Notes under the pieces: generated by a model
The model's database searches: none
What the model saw: the letters and a program-made list of their open reading frames with translations, nothing else
What the model was told of the DNA's origin: nothing
Position numbers and translations under genes: made by a program
From: Linyphia triangularis
Taxonomy: Eukaryota; Arthropoda; Arachnida; Araneae; Linyphiidae
Direction: 5' to 3'
NCBI GenBank assembly: GCA_963978545.1
Contig: OZ021722.1
Span: 6,033,201-6,097,200 of the forward strand
Length of the DNA: 64,000 nucleotides
In this document: positions 44,011 to 56,650 of the stretch, in pieces
Position numbering within the stretch: position 1 is the first letter of the stretch
Layout: the number at the start of each line of letters is the position of its first letter

Positions 44011-45099
44011 TAATATTAGAAGCCTCTCCTTTGCCGAGAAACAATACAAGAATTTTCCGCAGTGTTAGAAGTGGTGAAAAAAGTGTGGGGGGGGGGGACG
44101 CCCACAATTTGGTGACAAGTGCACCGCCCATACCTTCTCCCATTTTAAACGGCAAATTTTATAATTTCGTAACTTTTATAATAGAAATATTAACTAGTAC
44201 AAAAATAATTTATACTTCCTAAAATTTTAAATTTTTAAATTTCTTGAAAAATTCGTAAAATTTTAATTTCTATATTCTTTTTCATTTTTCAATATTTTTT
44301 CCTAATTTTCTTTAAAAAAATATTTTTAACAATTGGATTAACTTTTCGTATTTAGAATAAGTAAAATAGTGTTCGAGATAAACGATGATTACTGTACCTA
44401 TAGGAAAAAATAAAGCATTAAAAACGGGTATTTTTCAACATTTAAATTTGTAAGAAAAGAGTTTATATTTTATTGAAAAATCAATGCTTATTTTTGTCAA
44501 AATGGATATTAAGATTGACGCAAAATAAGTTTCGAACCTTTCATTCATATTTTAGTATTTTAAATAAGGTGGGAATTTCAAAAATCACGAACTGAGAAAA
44601 ATGCATTCGAAACATCGAAGGAGCTATTGCAGCAATGCTAAATTCTCCATAAAAATATATTTTTTCTGCAATTACAGTTATTGGATCAGCTCAAAAACTT
44701 GCCAGAGTAAGGAGAAGGTTTCAAAGATTATAAAGGGTTAAAAAATAGAAAATTGATATTTTTATTATTTTTTGTGAAAACAAGTGGTATCAAGTCCCCT
44801 AAAATTTTATTTATTAATTTGAAAATGTTGTGTATTTCCGGAAAAATTGGGTATCAATGGACGTATATATGCGTCCATGACAATTAGAAGGTTTTAAGTC
44901 ATTACTATTTCTTTTATGGGGGTCTGAGACTCAAAATTTTTAAAATTCTCAAAAAAAAAAAAAAAAATATTATTATTACAAGAAATAACGCAAATAAGTG
45001 TGAATGAAATGGCACAACAATTTTGTTTCTATTATTAGTACAACTTGAAATATTGAAGTTTTTGTTACACGGGCAACTGTATCTCAGACATGTTATCTT
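44011..45099. other. AT-rich spacer
   Basis: No gene. The block 44826-44890 is related to 6440-6510. A G run occurs at 44088-44097. Confidence 0.45.
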
Positions 45100-45279
45100 G
45101 GTTGGTTGTATTCAGATTATCTGGCTCCGTCAGCAACACGAGGGCTATAATGCGCCGAAACATTCGTCATTAGACAAGCCAACATACATTTACAAATACC
45201 CATGCCTAACACGGGACTCGGAACCCGCAACCTCGCGGTCTAGAAGCCAGCACGCTAACCACTATACCGTTTGGTCGGC
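45100..45279 (-). repeat. SINE-1 copy
   Basis: Full-length minus-strand copy. The flanks gacatgttatctt (left) and gacacaagttatctt (right) look like a slightly diverged target-site duplication. Confidence 0.92.
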
Positions 45280-46320
45280 GACACAAGTTATCTTGAAACT
45301 TTGAAACAGTTTTTCTCGGTGATGGCTTTTTGTCCCTGTTTTGAGTTTAAATTGATATAATTTAAAAACTATTTGTTATAAATCTATGAAACTTTCCACA
45401 ATTATTTTTCATATACATTTTTTTTAATTTGCCATTAGGAATTATGCTTTTTTATTTAACTTTTTTTTAAAAAGTTTTGGAGCATAGATTTCTATAGATT
45501 TTATGCAGTTTTTTCAGAAAATATTTTTTTTTTTTTCTAATTTTTTCTAATCACTTTATTGAAAAATCACGATGACAATTTTTTATCTGAATCATAAGCA
45601 GTAATTTTATGCAAAAATGAAGTGATTGTTTAAAAAAGTATTTTAGATATATCAAATTTAGGAAATATTAAAATTTTTAAGTTTTTTAATTTAAAAAAAT
45701 ATCTATTTTTTAAGTTTCAAAGCATCTTACATTTTGCATAAAAAAAAATTAGGAAAAAACTAAATAAATAACATTCTAAAAATAAAGATTTTAGAGTTTT
45801 GAGTCCCCTTAAAGGGATAAAAATTATTCTTGAAACTTTAATTTATTATTATTGAACACGTGCGCAGCTTGCGCATTTAGGATTTATGTACGCGGATTTT
45901 TTTGTTTTTGTTTAATTTCATCACTGTTAGATGTTGTATTCGATTGCTGAGGAATTTAAGGTTCCGTAAGGTTTCCTCAGCGTACCTAAGTGTTTTTTTT
46001 TTTTTTTTTTTTTTTTTTTTCCCCATTTCTTTATTGCTGCCATCTACTATCACAAATTCTGAGAAAGTTTGGTCCATTTCCATTTTTTTTTTAACTTCAA
46101 TTTTCAAACTATAGTAATAATAATTGTAAATTTATTCGTCATAAATGGAGGTCTTAGGCTTTAAACGGTATATCGTTTATAAATTTTGGTACTTGAAGGA
46201 AAGGGAAAAAAAAAAAAAAAAAAAAAACATAAATAATATATTACTCTAAGATTTACCTTGATATCTTGATCACTGGCTACTTCACTCACTGATTCATTCT
46301 GTAACGTTGTAAGGTAAATT
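45280..46320. other. Low-complexity AT-rich sequence
   Basis: Long T and A runs at 45991-46020 and 46207-46227; no gene. The Lys-rich and Phe-rich open frames here come from these runs. Confidence 0.5.
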
Positions 46321-46332
46321 GTGAAATGAAGC

Positions 46333-46560
46333 TTGCTGCACATTTTGCTGTTAGGGATGCTTTTGTTATTTAAAATGAGATGGAAACAGCAAGCACACGC
46401 TGACAACCGAATCGGGGCTGTGTTAATGAATAGGAAGACATTTTATTTGGTTGATGGTAACTCCCAAATCTATAGTAACGCTGATTTTGTGATCAGTGGA
46501 GATCCAAATGATGCACTCATTTTCCTTGTTGAATGCAGGGACCATCCTAAGCTAAAGTAG
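46333..46560 (+). other. Unassigned open frame, possible decayed coding fragment
   Basis: A 75-codon open frame of more balanced composition than its surroundings. The second half (NRIGAVLMNRKTFYLVDGNS, then DFVISGDPNDALIFLVECRD) reads like real protein, but I recognise no family and there is no good splice donor or acceptor around it. It may be an exon, a retroposed fragment or chance. Confidence 0.25.
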
Positions 46561-46696
46561 GTCCTAAGAAAAAGGGACCTCCACACAAAAAAAAAATCAC
46601 CCAGAAATAATGTACCAGATTATTTTTATGGTAATAAGATTTATTCAATTGATAGTAAAAAGACTTTCAAAATTAATTTTTGACATTCAGTTGACC

Positions 46697-47299
46697 TTTA
46701 AAGGGGAGTTGGTACACTCTATACCGGTAATGTTAAAATTTGGCTTATTTCATGTACCTTTTTCTCAAAAAGTAATTGACTAATTTTTTTTCAGTGCATT
46801 AGTGTCACTTGTTATTCTACTGAAGTTTATCTTTTAATTGTAATTCATTAGCTTTTTTTTTTTCTAAAGGAATTTTTGTGGAAGTCGCCTTCATATTTTT
46901 TAAAAATCACAAGTTTTTTTTTTTTTTTTTTTTTTTTTGCCAAATAAGCCAAAACGAATAATATTTTTAAAATAACAACAAATTTCACTTCAGTATATAG
47001 TGTACAGAAACATAATAGGAATATGTAGTAGAAAATTTAGGCAGATAGTTTGTGCAGTTTCTGAGAAAAAAGTACACGAATAATGAAAAATGTAGTTTTG
47101 GGAAAAACGCATTTTAAAGAAAACTTTACCTATACAAATATAGTTACCAATTTTGTCTTCAACAAATTATTAAAAATACTTCTAGTTGAGGTATTATTAC
47201 AAATGAGGTAGCCTTTTAAAGGGGAGAATATAAATTTTGATAAACAATAACAAACTCAAAATCGATTATTTATAAATTTGTGGGTACCAACTCCTCTTA
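46697..47299. mobile_element. Candidate non-autonomous element, about 600 bp
   Basis: The left end ggggagttggtacactc (about 46703) and the right end gtgggtaccaactcctct (about 47281) are inverted relatives, sharing the AGGGGAGTTGGTAC-type terminus. Interior AT-rich, with a 28-base T run at about 46915-46938 and no coding frame. The target duplication is not clear. Confidence 0.5.
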
Positions 47300-47312
47300 T
47301 TATGATCCTTTT

Positions 47313-47998
47313 AAGAAGAAGTCCTATACTAAACTCCAAGTTAACTTGACATCACTAGACGATAGATCTTCACCGTGTTCATAGGCAGTTAATCCATTTT
47401 ACCGGAGTGAAGACATAATTCTCGCCAAACCTTATAGCCTTTTATTCTCTACAGGGTTGTGGTTTGGCGAGCTTTCACTCCTCCAAATGGATAAATTGTC
47501 TATGAACACTGTGAGGATCTACCGTCTAGTGATGTTAAGTTAAGTTGAAGTTTAGTATAGTAAGGATCATTCCCTACACTCTCTATGTTACATTCTTCTA
47601 GCCCAGTGCATTTAGAAACTACTTTCTCTAAAACCTTGAGATTTGGTGAGTTGGAACGAAAATGATCAATTGATGAAATGACTTAAATTAAAAACTCGAA
47701 AATACTGTCTAATATATTTCATTTTATATTTGAAATCCTTATGTCAATGTATACACAGTGGCTCCACCTGGTTTTCTATTTTGCTATTTTGATTTCTATT
47801 TGTAATAGATATACATTAAATAAAAATAAAAAAATTATGTCATTTCATTAAGTGATCCTTTTCGTATCTACTTTCCAAATTACAAGTTTTTTTTTTTTTT
47901 TTTTTTTTTTAATAGAAAGTACTTTTCAGTTGCACGGGGATAGAACTCTGTAACATAGCGAATGTAGGAAACGATTCTTATTATTGGTCTTCCTCTTA
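47313..47998. mobile_element. Foldback element A, copy 2 (carries MITE C)
   Basis: The left end agaagaagtcc...taaggatcattccctac (split by a MITE) pairs with the right end at about 47965-47998 (aggaaacgattcttattatt, then cttcctctt). Inner arms share tagaaactactttctctaaa and tagaaagtacttttcagttg. Related to 1655-2278. Confidence 0.72.
47324..47560. mobile_element. Palindromic MITE C, copy 3
   Basis: A hairpin element with ends CTATACTAAACTCC...GTTTAGTATAG, lying between agtc and taaggatc of foldback element A, so it inserted at a TA near that element's end. Confidence 0.85.
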
Positions 47999-48999
47999 AT
48001 AAAAACTGTACTAAAAGTACGAAAATACCTCATTAAAAAAAAAAAGATATACGTCTCATGTTGTATATTACTATCCAAACTAACTTTAAAATACGTAAGA
48101 TTAGAGAGCACATTTTTTTTTTCCCAATATAACTGAATGTTCCCCAAGAAAGTGAAAACTCCCATCTTACTTATTATTATTATTTTTTTTTTCCGTTCTA
48201 GAAAGCTAATTATGTTTTAAAATACTTCTTTCGGATGATTAGTTTTTCATGATGAAAATGCACGATGAGGAAAAAAAATAAAAAATTACTGATTCGGAAA
48301 TGAGTACTTTCAAAAGCTGAAGAGGAGAAAAATTGCATAATGGCCTAAGCGCATTCTTTCACTCATAGAAAGCATCGTTGTAATTCTAAATTACCCATCT
48401 CCAGTTTGAGTATTTTTTTTTTTTTTTAATTATTTAATTTTTATCACTAAACATTAATTTAAATGCCTCTGATAGTAGTACTCCATGTGTCTTTCAGCTC
48501 CAGTTTTAATGAATTTCTTAGATTTTTGTGAAAATTGACTTGCTTCGTTTTCGAAGGATTATTATTTTTTTTTTTTTTTACATTTTTTTTTTATGGAGAA
48601 GTCGGTTTAATTATGAAGAGGTCGCTATGTTAAAGAGATTAAATTAAATAGTCATTATATTTCTTGACTTTTTTTTAATGGTTCTTGATTTCTTCTTTTT
48701 CTTATTTTTTTTTTTTTTTCTATTTGTTTTGTCTTTTCGTACAAAAAAAATATTCTTGCAGCTTATTATTAGAAACAAATTTCAATTCTAAAAGTAAAAA
48801 TTCCACGCATTTTAATTATTTATCTATTTTAAGCATTGCTAGACATAAAGAAGATTTTTTAATAATTTTCAGACACAAATTATTCATTAGAAGTCTAGGT
48901 CTAGAAGTTACTAGTTTTACATATTTAAGTGCAGAATCTCAAGTACATCTGATTTTGGTATGATTTAAATTCAAGAAGGAGGACTGATTTTTTTCCTTT
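47999..48999. other. AT-rich spacer
   Basis: Many T runs; no gene or recognised repeat. Confidence 0.45.
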
Positions 49000-50450
49000 T
49001 TAACTTTCAATTACCAATATGTTTATATAGGGTAATGGAGTATTCTTTTCGGCTAAAATTGTTTTTGATTTTTTTTTTTTTTTTTTTTTGCATTTTTTTT
49101 GTGTTTTGTGACTTCTTATCTTCCCAAAAGTGTTCTATAAAAATGGATGTCTGACTGTCTGTGTGTACGTGGTAACCGTAACTCTCGAACGAATTATCGT
49201 ATTTGATGTATGTGGTGACCAGTGACCGTGAGACCTGCCATTTCGGTTTTCGTCAAAATGATGCACGTGCATAAAGGTAGCTGCCATTGTGAAATAAAAT
49301 CACGTGTTTCGACAATTGCTAAAAAACGGCTCTAATGATTTTGATCAAAATAGCTGGGGTTAATGCTATTTAAAGTATTTTAAGAATGAAGTGGGTTTAT
49401 TCTAAGCATCCGAATTTCTCGTAAATATACCATAAAGGCTTAAAAAGTTGAAAACAAATGTTTTCAAAATCGCTCATCAACAGCCGTTTTCAACTTCACC
49501 TGTTTCACTTTCACAAAAGGATAATGTAAGAATTATCGAAAAGTATATTGCCAAAATCGCCATTTCGTCAGTGTTTTTTTTTCCTTATATAAGAATTATC
49601 GCCAAAAATATCGCGCCAAACTGGCAATTTTGTCTAAATGAATGATGAAAATATTGTTGCGTGGACGGGTTCGAAAGATTTGAAGCCAAAGCAGATCAAA
49701 ACTTGCAGAAATTTATTCCAATATAACTCTTTACAGATTCCTTTACAACTCCAGAACTTCTCGTTCTAGTAGACTCAATACAGCTCTTTTCACAACAATA
49801 GAGCGCATAACAGCAGTTAAAAACTTGACAACACAACTGCTAAATCGCCGCAAAAGACAAGGCAATACAGTTCGCTTTCGGAACTCTCTGAACGCTCACT
49901 GAGACTCATTATCAGTAATTCCAGTCAACTAATGGATTCAAGCTAACAACTAACTCAGTGACTCAAAATCAGTCAACTAACTTCCCCGCTCTCTTGGTCA
50001 GCCTTATATAGGACAGGTGAATCTTCGTAAAATTTCTAGAGGTAGATGTTTGGGGAACTTTCCAGATCGTAGTCGAAAAGTCCTATACATGTACATGGGG
50101 ACCGAAAATGTCGCCAAAACCGTTGCCAACTTGGCTCTGTCTCGCCAATTTGGCGAGATTGCCATTACCATAATGTTAAATGCCCTGATCCTTGTAAAAC
50201 TGGCTTCCCAGCGTTATATCTGTAAAACTCGTTATCAAGCACAAAGACACACATTGCGGGGAAGCATACTAACGACGAACTATTGCACTGCTTTTTGCGA
50301 AATGTACATAAGTTTTCCTATTTACAAAATTAACACTACGAAATATTTACAAATATACAAAAATTCGTAACAATATAATATAAAAACTGTAAACAACACC
50401 TATCCACTTCAATTTAATAGTATAATTGAAAGTTGTGCGATGTTTCACAC
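49000..50450 (+). repeat. Family M repeat, copy 5 (interrupted by a solo LTR)
   Basis: The left part begins ctttcaattaccaatatgtt (about 49005) and includes the block around ctctaatgattttgatcaaaatag and ttgccaaaatcgccatttcg. The right end gaaagttgtgcgatgtttca (about 50428) lies beyond the LTR at 49655-50372. Confidence 0.78.
49655..50372 (+). mobile_element. Solo LTR of a Gypsy-type retrotransposon, copy 2
   Basis: A 718-bp relative of 6514-7205, starting TGTTGCG and ending CGTAACA, flanked by ATAT at 49651-49654 and 50373-50376. TATA-like gccttatataggac is at 50001-50014. It interrupts family M copy 5. The differences from copy 1 are scattered substitutions and small indels, so the two insertions are not recent. 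Confidence 0.86.
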
Positions 50451-53104
50451 CCCTAGGTTACTAATATGTATGATTATATAAAAATGCTTTTCTGACGAAA
50501 TAAAATGTCATTATCGCGACTTGATTCTCCACGAGTCGAGACTTCACAATTGTTGTCCTTAATTCACTTTTCATTTGGTTTGTTCTTCGCAGCATATGAT
50601 ACACATTTCGTCCATTTCATATGCACAGTTGGGTTGAAGTTGCTTTCGATTCCTCCTTCTTAGTTGTATAATGTCACAACAACCAGACCTGCAATTCTTG
50701 TTACCAGTCCATACGTCCCCGCCATTTTGAAAAACGCTCTGTCGAGAGTTTATGTAACCTATTTTTCTTGTAATACGTTGCATTTCGTGTTTGAAACAGT
50801 CTTTTAAAATGGTATTATGTTTGTGTCATTAACTGTAACCATCTGTATGCGATTTCAAAAGTTCTGAAGAACAAAAAAACAAAACAAAAAAATTACCTCG
50901 TCAGAAAATAATGAAAAAGTTCCGAATGTTAAGCTCCTATCGTTTTATTTACCTTTTTAGCATTACGTGTACCTCTGATAATAGGGATTCTGGCGCCATA
51001 TCGGGATTACAGCAAAAGTAATTTGATTATTGTTATTACTGAACCCGGTTACTTCGAAATCCGCTTTCCCCTGCTGTTGTTGTATGGATAGTACATGATA
51101 TATCACATCAATTAGTGTAGTGTACTTTAAACGCGTTTTCTGAAGAATGACGTTGTGGTGTTATATGACTATACGCCAACGGTCATAACTTCATTATAAA
51201 TGGTCCGATTTATACAATTCTGATTTTGTTTTGCAGACAATAGTTGTGAATATTTTTCCATCTAGGATCTAATATATATCGTTATAAACACATTTTTTAT
51301 AGAGAATTTAGTCTTAAATTTTTTGTTAAAAACAATGTATTTTTTCAAATTTTTTATTTAAAAACTTATAATTAAATAAATATTGAAGCCGAAAATCACA
51401 ATTCTGCATGGAAACATGCGTCAATACAATATCTTTTATTCGCTATAAAAAAAATCATTCATCTAAATTAATTACAAGTTTATTTATGTTCGCTCTAATG
51501 ACGTCCTAAATATTCATTTTAATTGCAATTAACTCATTAAAAAATGAACTGAAAAAAAGATTATATTTAAAAATGAATAATTTTTTATTTTAATATACTG
51601 CCAAAAAGTTTGAAATTAAAACATAAAAAGTTAAAGAAAATCATCTCAATTGTATATGCATACCTTAAGACTCCTATGACACGTTTTTCAATTTCAGGCC
51701 GGCCCCTTTTTTTAAGTCACAAATAACCAATAATTTCAAACCTAAATATCTCCACCAATTTTACAAATAATTTCACGAAACTTTTTCATGTGGTTTTGTC
51801 AAATTATTGTGAATATTTTTTCCGAATTGAATTTTTTTTTTTTGTCGATATCTTTTAGTTTTTTAGTTATTTTTTAACGTTCATAAATCGCAACTAGGGG
51901 AGCTGTAAGCTGTCTCAAAATGTTTAGCATAGTCACTTTACTGTAGGTATACCTTACATCCCTGATAATTCGAGACTTGTTTCAAATTTAAAGGGCTGAA
52001 AAGGACTTTAGTAATCACCTTGTAAATAAATGATGTTTGAATAATATCTGTTTTAAGCGATTTTTTTTTTTTTTTTAAATAAAAAGTTTTAAAATAAAAA
52101 AACGTTGATGTATTAATGCATTTTTACATAAAGATATTTTAAAACATTCAGAATTTTCAGCTAGAAGGGATTTCAAAGGAAAAATAAAAAATTGTTTTGG
52201 AACTAAAAATAAACTTCTTTGTAAATAAGGCGACTTATTAGAAGCATATGTGATACATATAATTCAATGTGCTTCAGTTGTCTTTTTATCGAGTCATCAT
52301 TATGTCAACATCTTCGGGAAAAAAAATCCCTTTGTGTAATATGTTGCTATAAATCTTTGAAGTATGCTGAGGGATAACGAAATAGGTTATTTGGAGACTA
52401 ATATTTCTTGCAAATACACAAAAAATAGGCTCACAGTAGTTTCTGGGTTATAAATTGTAGACTTTTACTTGGATTCGTCTGTTGAGTACAAAGGTTACCA
52501 AAAATTAGTCGATTGAGTTAGTAATTAAGAAGTACAAATATTTAAAAAAAAAAACATGTTTGGGTAAATATTATCCTATATTATATTACATCAAAGTATT
52601 TGAAACATTATTTTCTTTGCTAGACAAACACACCAAATAAATTAAAAACACACAAGTCCATACTCAAAAAAGTCAACGACATGTTTCAACAAAGTCAAAC
52701 ATTTTGCGTTAAAATAACGTTTTTTTTTTTTTTTTTTTTGTTTTTTTTACAAGACATTTTAAATATTTTATTAAATAGAAATATCCTTATTTTTTGCGTT
52801 ATTCTTGAATTCCTAAGTTTGATTCTTTTGTATTTTACAATTACTCCCTCCTTTAAAAACATTTTGAAAGAATTAGTGCAATGTTCTTCTCTTTTGGAAG
52901 ATATTTTAGAAGTTTGATTTATTTTACTAAATGGAATTATGATGATGTTTATTCTTGCTTATGTAATTATAAGCTTGTTTTTATTATATTTTAAAATTAG
53001 TCACTCGCCCTTAATTCTGAAAAAAAGTTGTTCTTATTTTATTACTAAGGATAACTTGATTTTCTGTGCAACACAAAATGAAGCCACATAAAATTAGCCA
53101 AAAG
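50451..53104. other. AT-rich spacer
   Basis: The longest stretch with nothing firmly identified. A GC-richer patch at 50560-50790 has a short minus frame with several Cys residues but no recognised family. Poly-T runs occur at 51829-51843, 52061-52076 and 52721-52748. Confidence 0.4.
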
Positions 53105-53106
53105 AA

Positions 53107-53484
53107 TTGAGGACTGGAAATGGAAAACGACCTATGTCCAAAAAAGAAAATTTTTCAGGAGAGCCGAAAAATGAAAAAGACTCGCATCTGCTACTTCGGG
53201 CGTTCTCCATTTCACTTCTTCGGGTTCATAGCCTTACGTTTAGTTCTTAAATACCTTCTTAATATTAGTGTTATTTTTATCGCACTTAGGACGTTCTCCA
53301 CTTCACTTTGCATGGCACATACAACCAGCGCGATCTTTAGACAGATTTTTGAACTATCACTACTGGAGTTCGCACTTAGGGAGTTCTCCTCTTTGTTTAC
53401 CTTGGTCTTGTAACAAACGTCCGTACACAAACGATTTTCTATTTTTTTTAGATACTTAGGTCGTTTTCCATTTCTAGTCCTCAA
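53107..53484. mobile_element. MITE with 26-bp terminal inverted repeats
   Basis: The left terminus ttgaggactggaaatggaaa/acgacc (53107-53132) and right terminus ggtcgttttccatttctagt/cctcaa (53459-53484) match as an inverted repeat with one mismatch. The interior repeats short blocks such as gttctccacttcactt and cttagggagttctcc three times. The target duplication is uncertain because the flanks AA and TT extend the palindrome. The three open frames inside have no recognisable domain. Confidence 0.8.
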
Positions 53485-53524
53485 TTACATGTCCAAGGCC
53501 TAATTATGATATGATAAAGATTTA

Positions 53525-55215
53525 TCCTTATATGTAATACAGGGTTGCATTCAGCAAAAAAAATAATTTCGATTTTTGTTCTGCATTTCTACGCGTTTTG
53601 AAACGGGCCGAAATGCAATGCATGAAACAATTTAATGCATGAAACAATTTAATGCGTGAAACAATTTAATGCGTGAAACAATTTAATGCATGAAACCATT
53701 TAATGCATGAAACCATTTAATGCATGAAACAATTTAATGCATGAAACAATTTAATGCATGAAACCATTTAATGCATGAAACAATTTAATGCATGAAACAA
53801 TTTAATGCATGAAACAATTTAATGCATGAAACAATTTAATGCATGAAACCATTTAATGCATGAAACAATTTAATGCATGAAACAATTTAATGCATGAAAC
53901 AATTTAATGCGTGAAACAATTTAATGCGTGAAACAATTTAATGCATGAAACCATTTAATGCATGAAACCATTTAATGCATGAAACAATTTAATGCATGAA
54001 ACAATTTAATGCATGAAACAATTTAATGCATGAAACAATTTAATGCGTGAAACCATTTAATGCATGAAACAATTTAATGCATGAAACAATTTAATGCATG
54101 AAACAATTTAATGCATGAAACAATTTAATGCGTGAAACAATTTAATGCGTGAAACAATTTAATGCATGAAACCATTTAATGCATGAAACCATTTAATGCA
54201 TGAAACAATTTAATGCATGAAACAATTTAATGCGTGAAACAATTTAATGCGTGAAACAATTTAATGCATGAAACCATTTAATGCATGAAACCATTTAATG
54301 CATGAAACAATTTAATGCATGAAACAATTTAATGCATGAAACCATTTAATGCATGAAACAATTTAATGCATGAAACAATTTAATGCATGAAACAATTTAA
54401 TGCATGAAACAATTTAATGCATGAAACAATTTAATGCATGAAACAATTTAATGCATGAAACAATTTAATGCATGAAACAATTTAATGCGTGAAACAATTT
54501 AATGCGTGAAACAATTTAATGCATGAAACCATTTAATGCATGAAACCATTTAATGCATGAAACAATTTAATGCATGAAACAATTTAATGCATGAAACCAT
54601 TTAATGCATGAAACAATTTAATGCATGAAACAATTTAATGCATGAAACAATTTAATGCATGAAACAATTCAATGCATGAAACAATTTAATGCATGAAACA
54701 ATTCGCGAAAAAGTCTGTTCGTGGGTGAGCAGCATACCTCCTGAACGGATCGGCATTCGGTGTTTAAATTTTAAATTTGAGTAAGTATTAGTGGCCATGG
54801 CATCTTTCATTAATGTTTTTGCCAAAATAGCACATCGGCATCGAATGGACTTTTTTTTTTTTTTTTTTAATTTTTTTTTGTGAAAAATATGTATTATTTT
54901 GCATTTGCCTCGAAAAAGTTATAATAATTGTATCAAAACCGCTGTACTAATGCCTTTTAAGGTGTTCTAAACATCCCCACCTCCGAATCGAATTCTATAA
55001 AGTAAAATTCTATAAAAACATTTAAGATTTATTTGATATTTTCTCTAAATTGATGGCTATGGAGTAATATGAATTTGCCCGTCTACCCGTTAGTCATCAC
55101 CGTCGATCCCTTCGACAAATTTGGATAATGTTTTTTTTTTTCAGTAGTTATACAGAACACAGGTTCCAGATCGAAGTATTATAGTGTAATTTAAAGTTGT
55201 AGGATGTTCCACACC
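53525..55215 (+). repeat. Family M repeat, copy 6 (expanded by a minisatellite)
   Basis: The left part (ttgcattcagcaaaaaaaat, ctgcatttctacgcgttttg) and the right part (gtgagcagcatacctcctga, gccttttaaggtgttctaaa, catccccacctccga, ending gttgtaggatgttccacacc at about 55213) are family M. The minisatellite at 53615-54705 lies in the position where other copies have a short A-rich/gaaatcag stretch. Confidence 0.72.
53615..54705. repeat. 17-bp minisatellite, 64 units, with higher-order pattern
   Basis: The unit is aatgcatgaaacaattt, repeated about 64 times without length change. There are two common variant positions: gcatg/gcgtg and caattt/ccattt. A block of two gcgtg units then two ccattt units then two standard units recurs starting at units 3, 18, 31, 37 and 52. 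Three of these begin a similar 13-15-unit super-repeat (about 255 bp). Confidence 0.97.
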
Positions 55216-56650
55216 TCTATTTATGATTCTTAACAAAGGTTTTCTTCCCCTTGTGCATTTCCCATCGATGACTGTTCCTCCTCCATTTCACATACCCGAA
55301 AGGTATAATACTATAATTATCGCCCAAATTGTGCCAACTTTGCGATATTTTTGTTCTTTGGACAATGTAATGCTTATCATCAAACTGATAAATTATTTTA
55401 ATTTAATTAAAATATGAAAACAAAAACGGTAAATCACGTAAAATTTAAATGCTGTGACCAGTATTATAGTGTAATCGAAAGTTGTAAGATATTACACACC
55501 CCTATTTATAAATACGTTTCTTATTTCGAGATCCCCACGTCTGAATGAAATTAATATAAAATTTTTAATCGCAATGCAATACTAATTAAATTTCCAGATA
55601 TTACATACTGAATAGTTAAAAGTTCAAATTACTAAATAGAACATGAAACTTAAAATTAAGGCTATGATTTTATTTGAATTATTAAAAAATTAATCAATGT
55701 TTAAATTTCTAGGAAATAAATTAAACACTTGTGTGGGTACGGTGAATGAGTTTTTGTACCATATCATGGACTGCATTGTGCTGATATGCTGAAACGGTAA
55801 TAAGATGTATTTCACGAAAGTACCCTATGTATCGCGGTCGTTTATTCATAGAAATAAAATTCAAAATTATTATATCGAAATAATTATCGTAGCACAGTGA
55901 AGTTGAAGCTATCTTCATTAAATTTTAAAGAGATTAGAAACGTTTTCATTGAATACTTAAGCAATTTATTTTTCATTTCTGTAAAATATTTAACTTGTAA
56001 GATAGATCGTTTAAAGTTTAAAGGATCATACTAAATACTTGACGTTACAAATACAAAAAAAAAATTTAAAAAAAGAAAAAAATCTCTTTTGAGAGGCATC
56101 ATTGACCGTAATTGTGGGAAATTTGTAAAAAAAAAAAAAATGCTTTTCATTTTAAATCCTGCTAAGTAGATAAGTTTTCAACTTTTTCCGCTCTTCTTCT
56201 ATGCATTTTCTATTTTCAAAAAAGAAAAAAACTCTGAAAAAAAAAAAAAACCAGGTGATTTTTATCGTTTATTCTAAATGCGTAACATTCTTTGTACAGA
56301 AACTAATAATTAAAATGTATTGATAACGGTTGTTTTGTAAGATATTTAAATACCATAGCGCATTTCTTTTACTTACTTATGAGATATAATACACCAGGGA
56401 TTTAAATTAGTTTCTTAGGGTTTAAAATAATGCGTTTTGTCCGCAGCTCTAAATAAGCAAGTAAATTCTGCATAGGTCGTGCACTTTTCTCTGGAAATTA
56501 ACAGCTATAAGTGACTTTCAATACATTTGGCGTATTTACTTTATAATACAATTAAGAAATTTTTTAACTTTAGTTCATCTATGGATTATTCTGAAAAAGT
56601 TCTTTTGCAAGAAAACGACTGAATTTTAAATTACGGTTGCTGTATATATA
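55216..56650. other. AT-rich spacer with a second family M terminus
   Basis: The family M terminus recurs at about 55464-55504 (tatagtgtaatcgaaagttg) after a partial copy from about 55225. Otherwise A/T-rich, with no gene. Confidence 0.45.

Noticed and set aside
45877..46114. Lys-rich minus frame and Phe-rich plus frame
   Set aside because: Both come from the same poly-T/poly-A run at 45991-46020.
50571..50783. Minus frame with CxxC-like Cys pairs
   Set aside because: The Cys spacing does not fit a zinc finger I know, and the frame is short and isolated.
53120..53484. Three overlapping frames of 63-97 codons
   Set aside because: They lie wholly within the 378-bp MITE and show no known transposase motif.
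53615..54705. Regular short repeats resembling a CRISPR array
   Set aside because: The units abut directly with no variable spacers, so it is a minisatellite; the window is eukaryotic.
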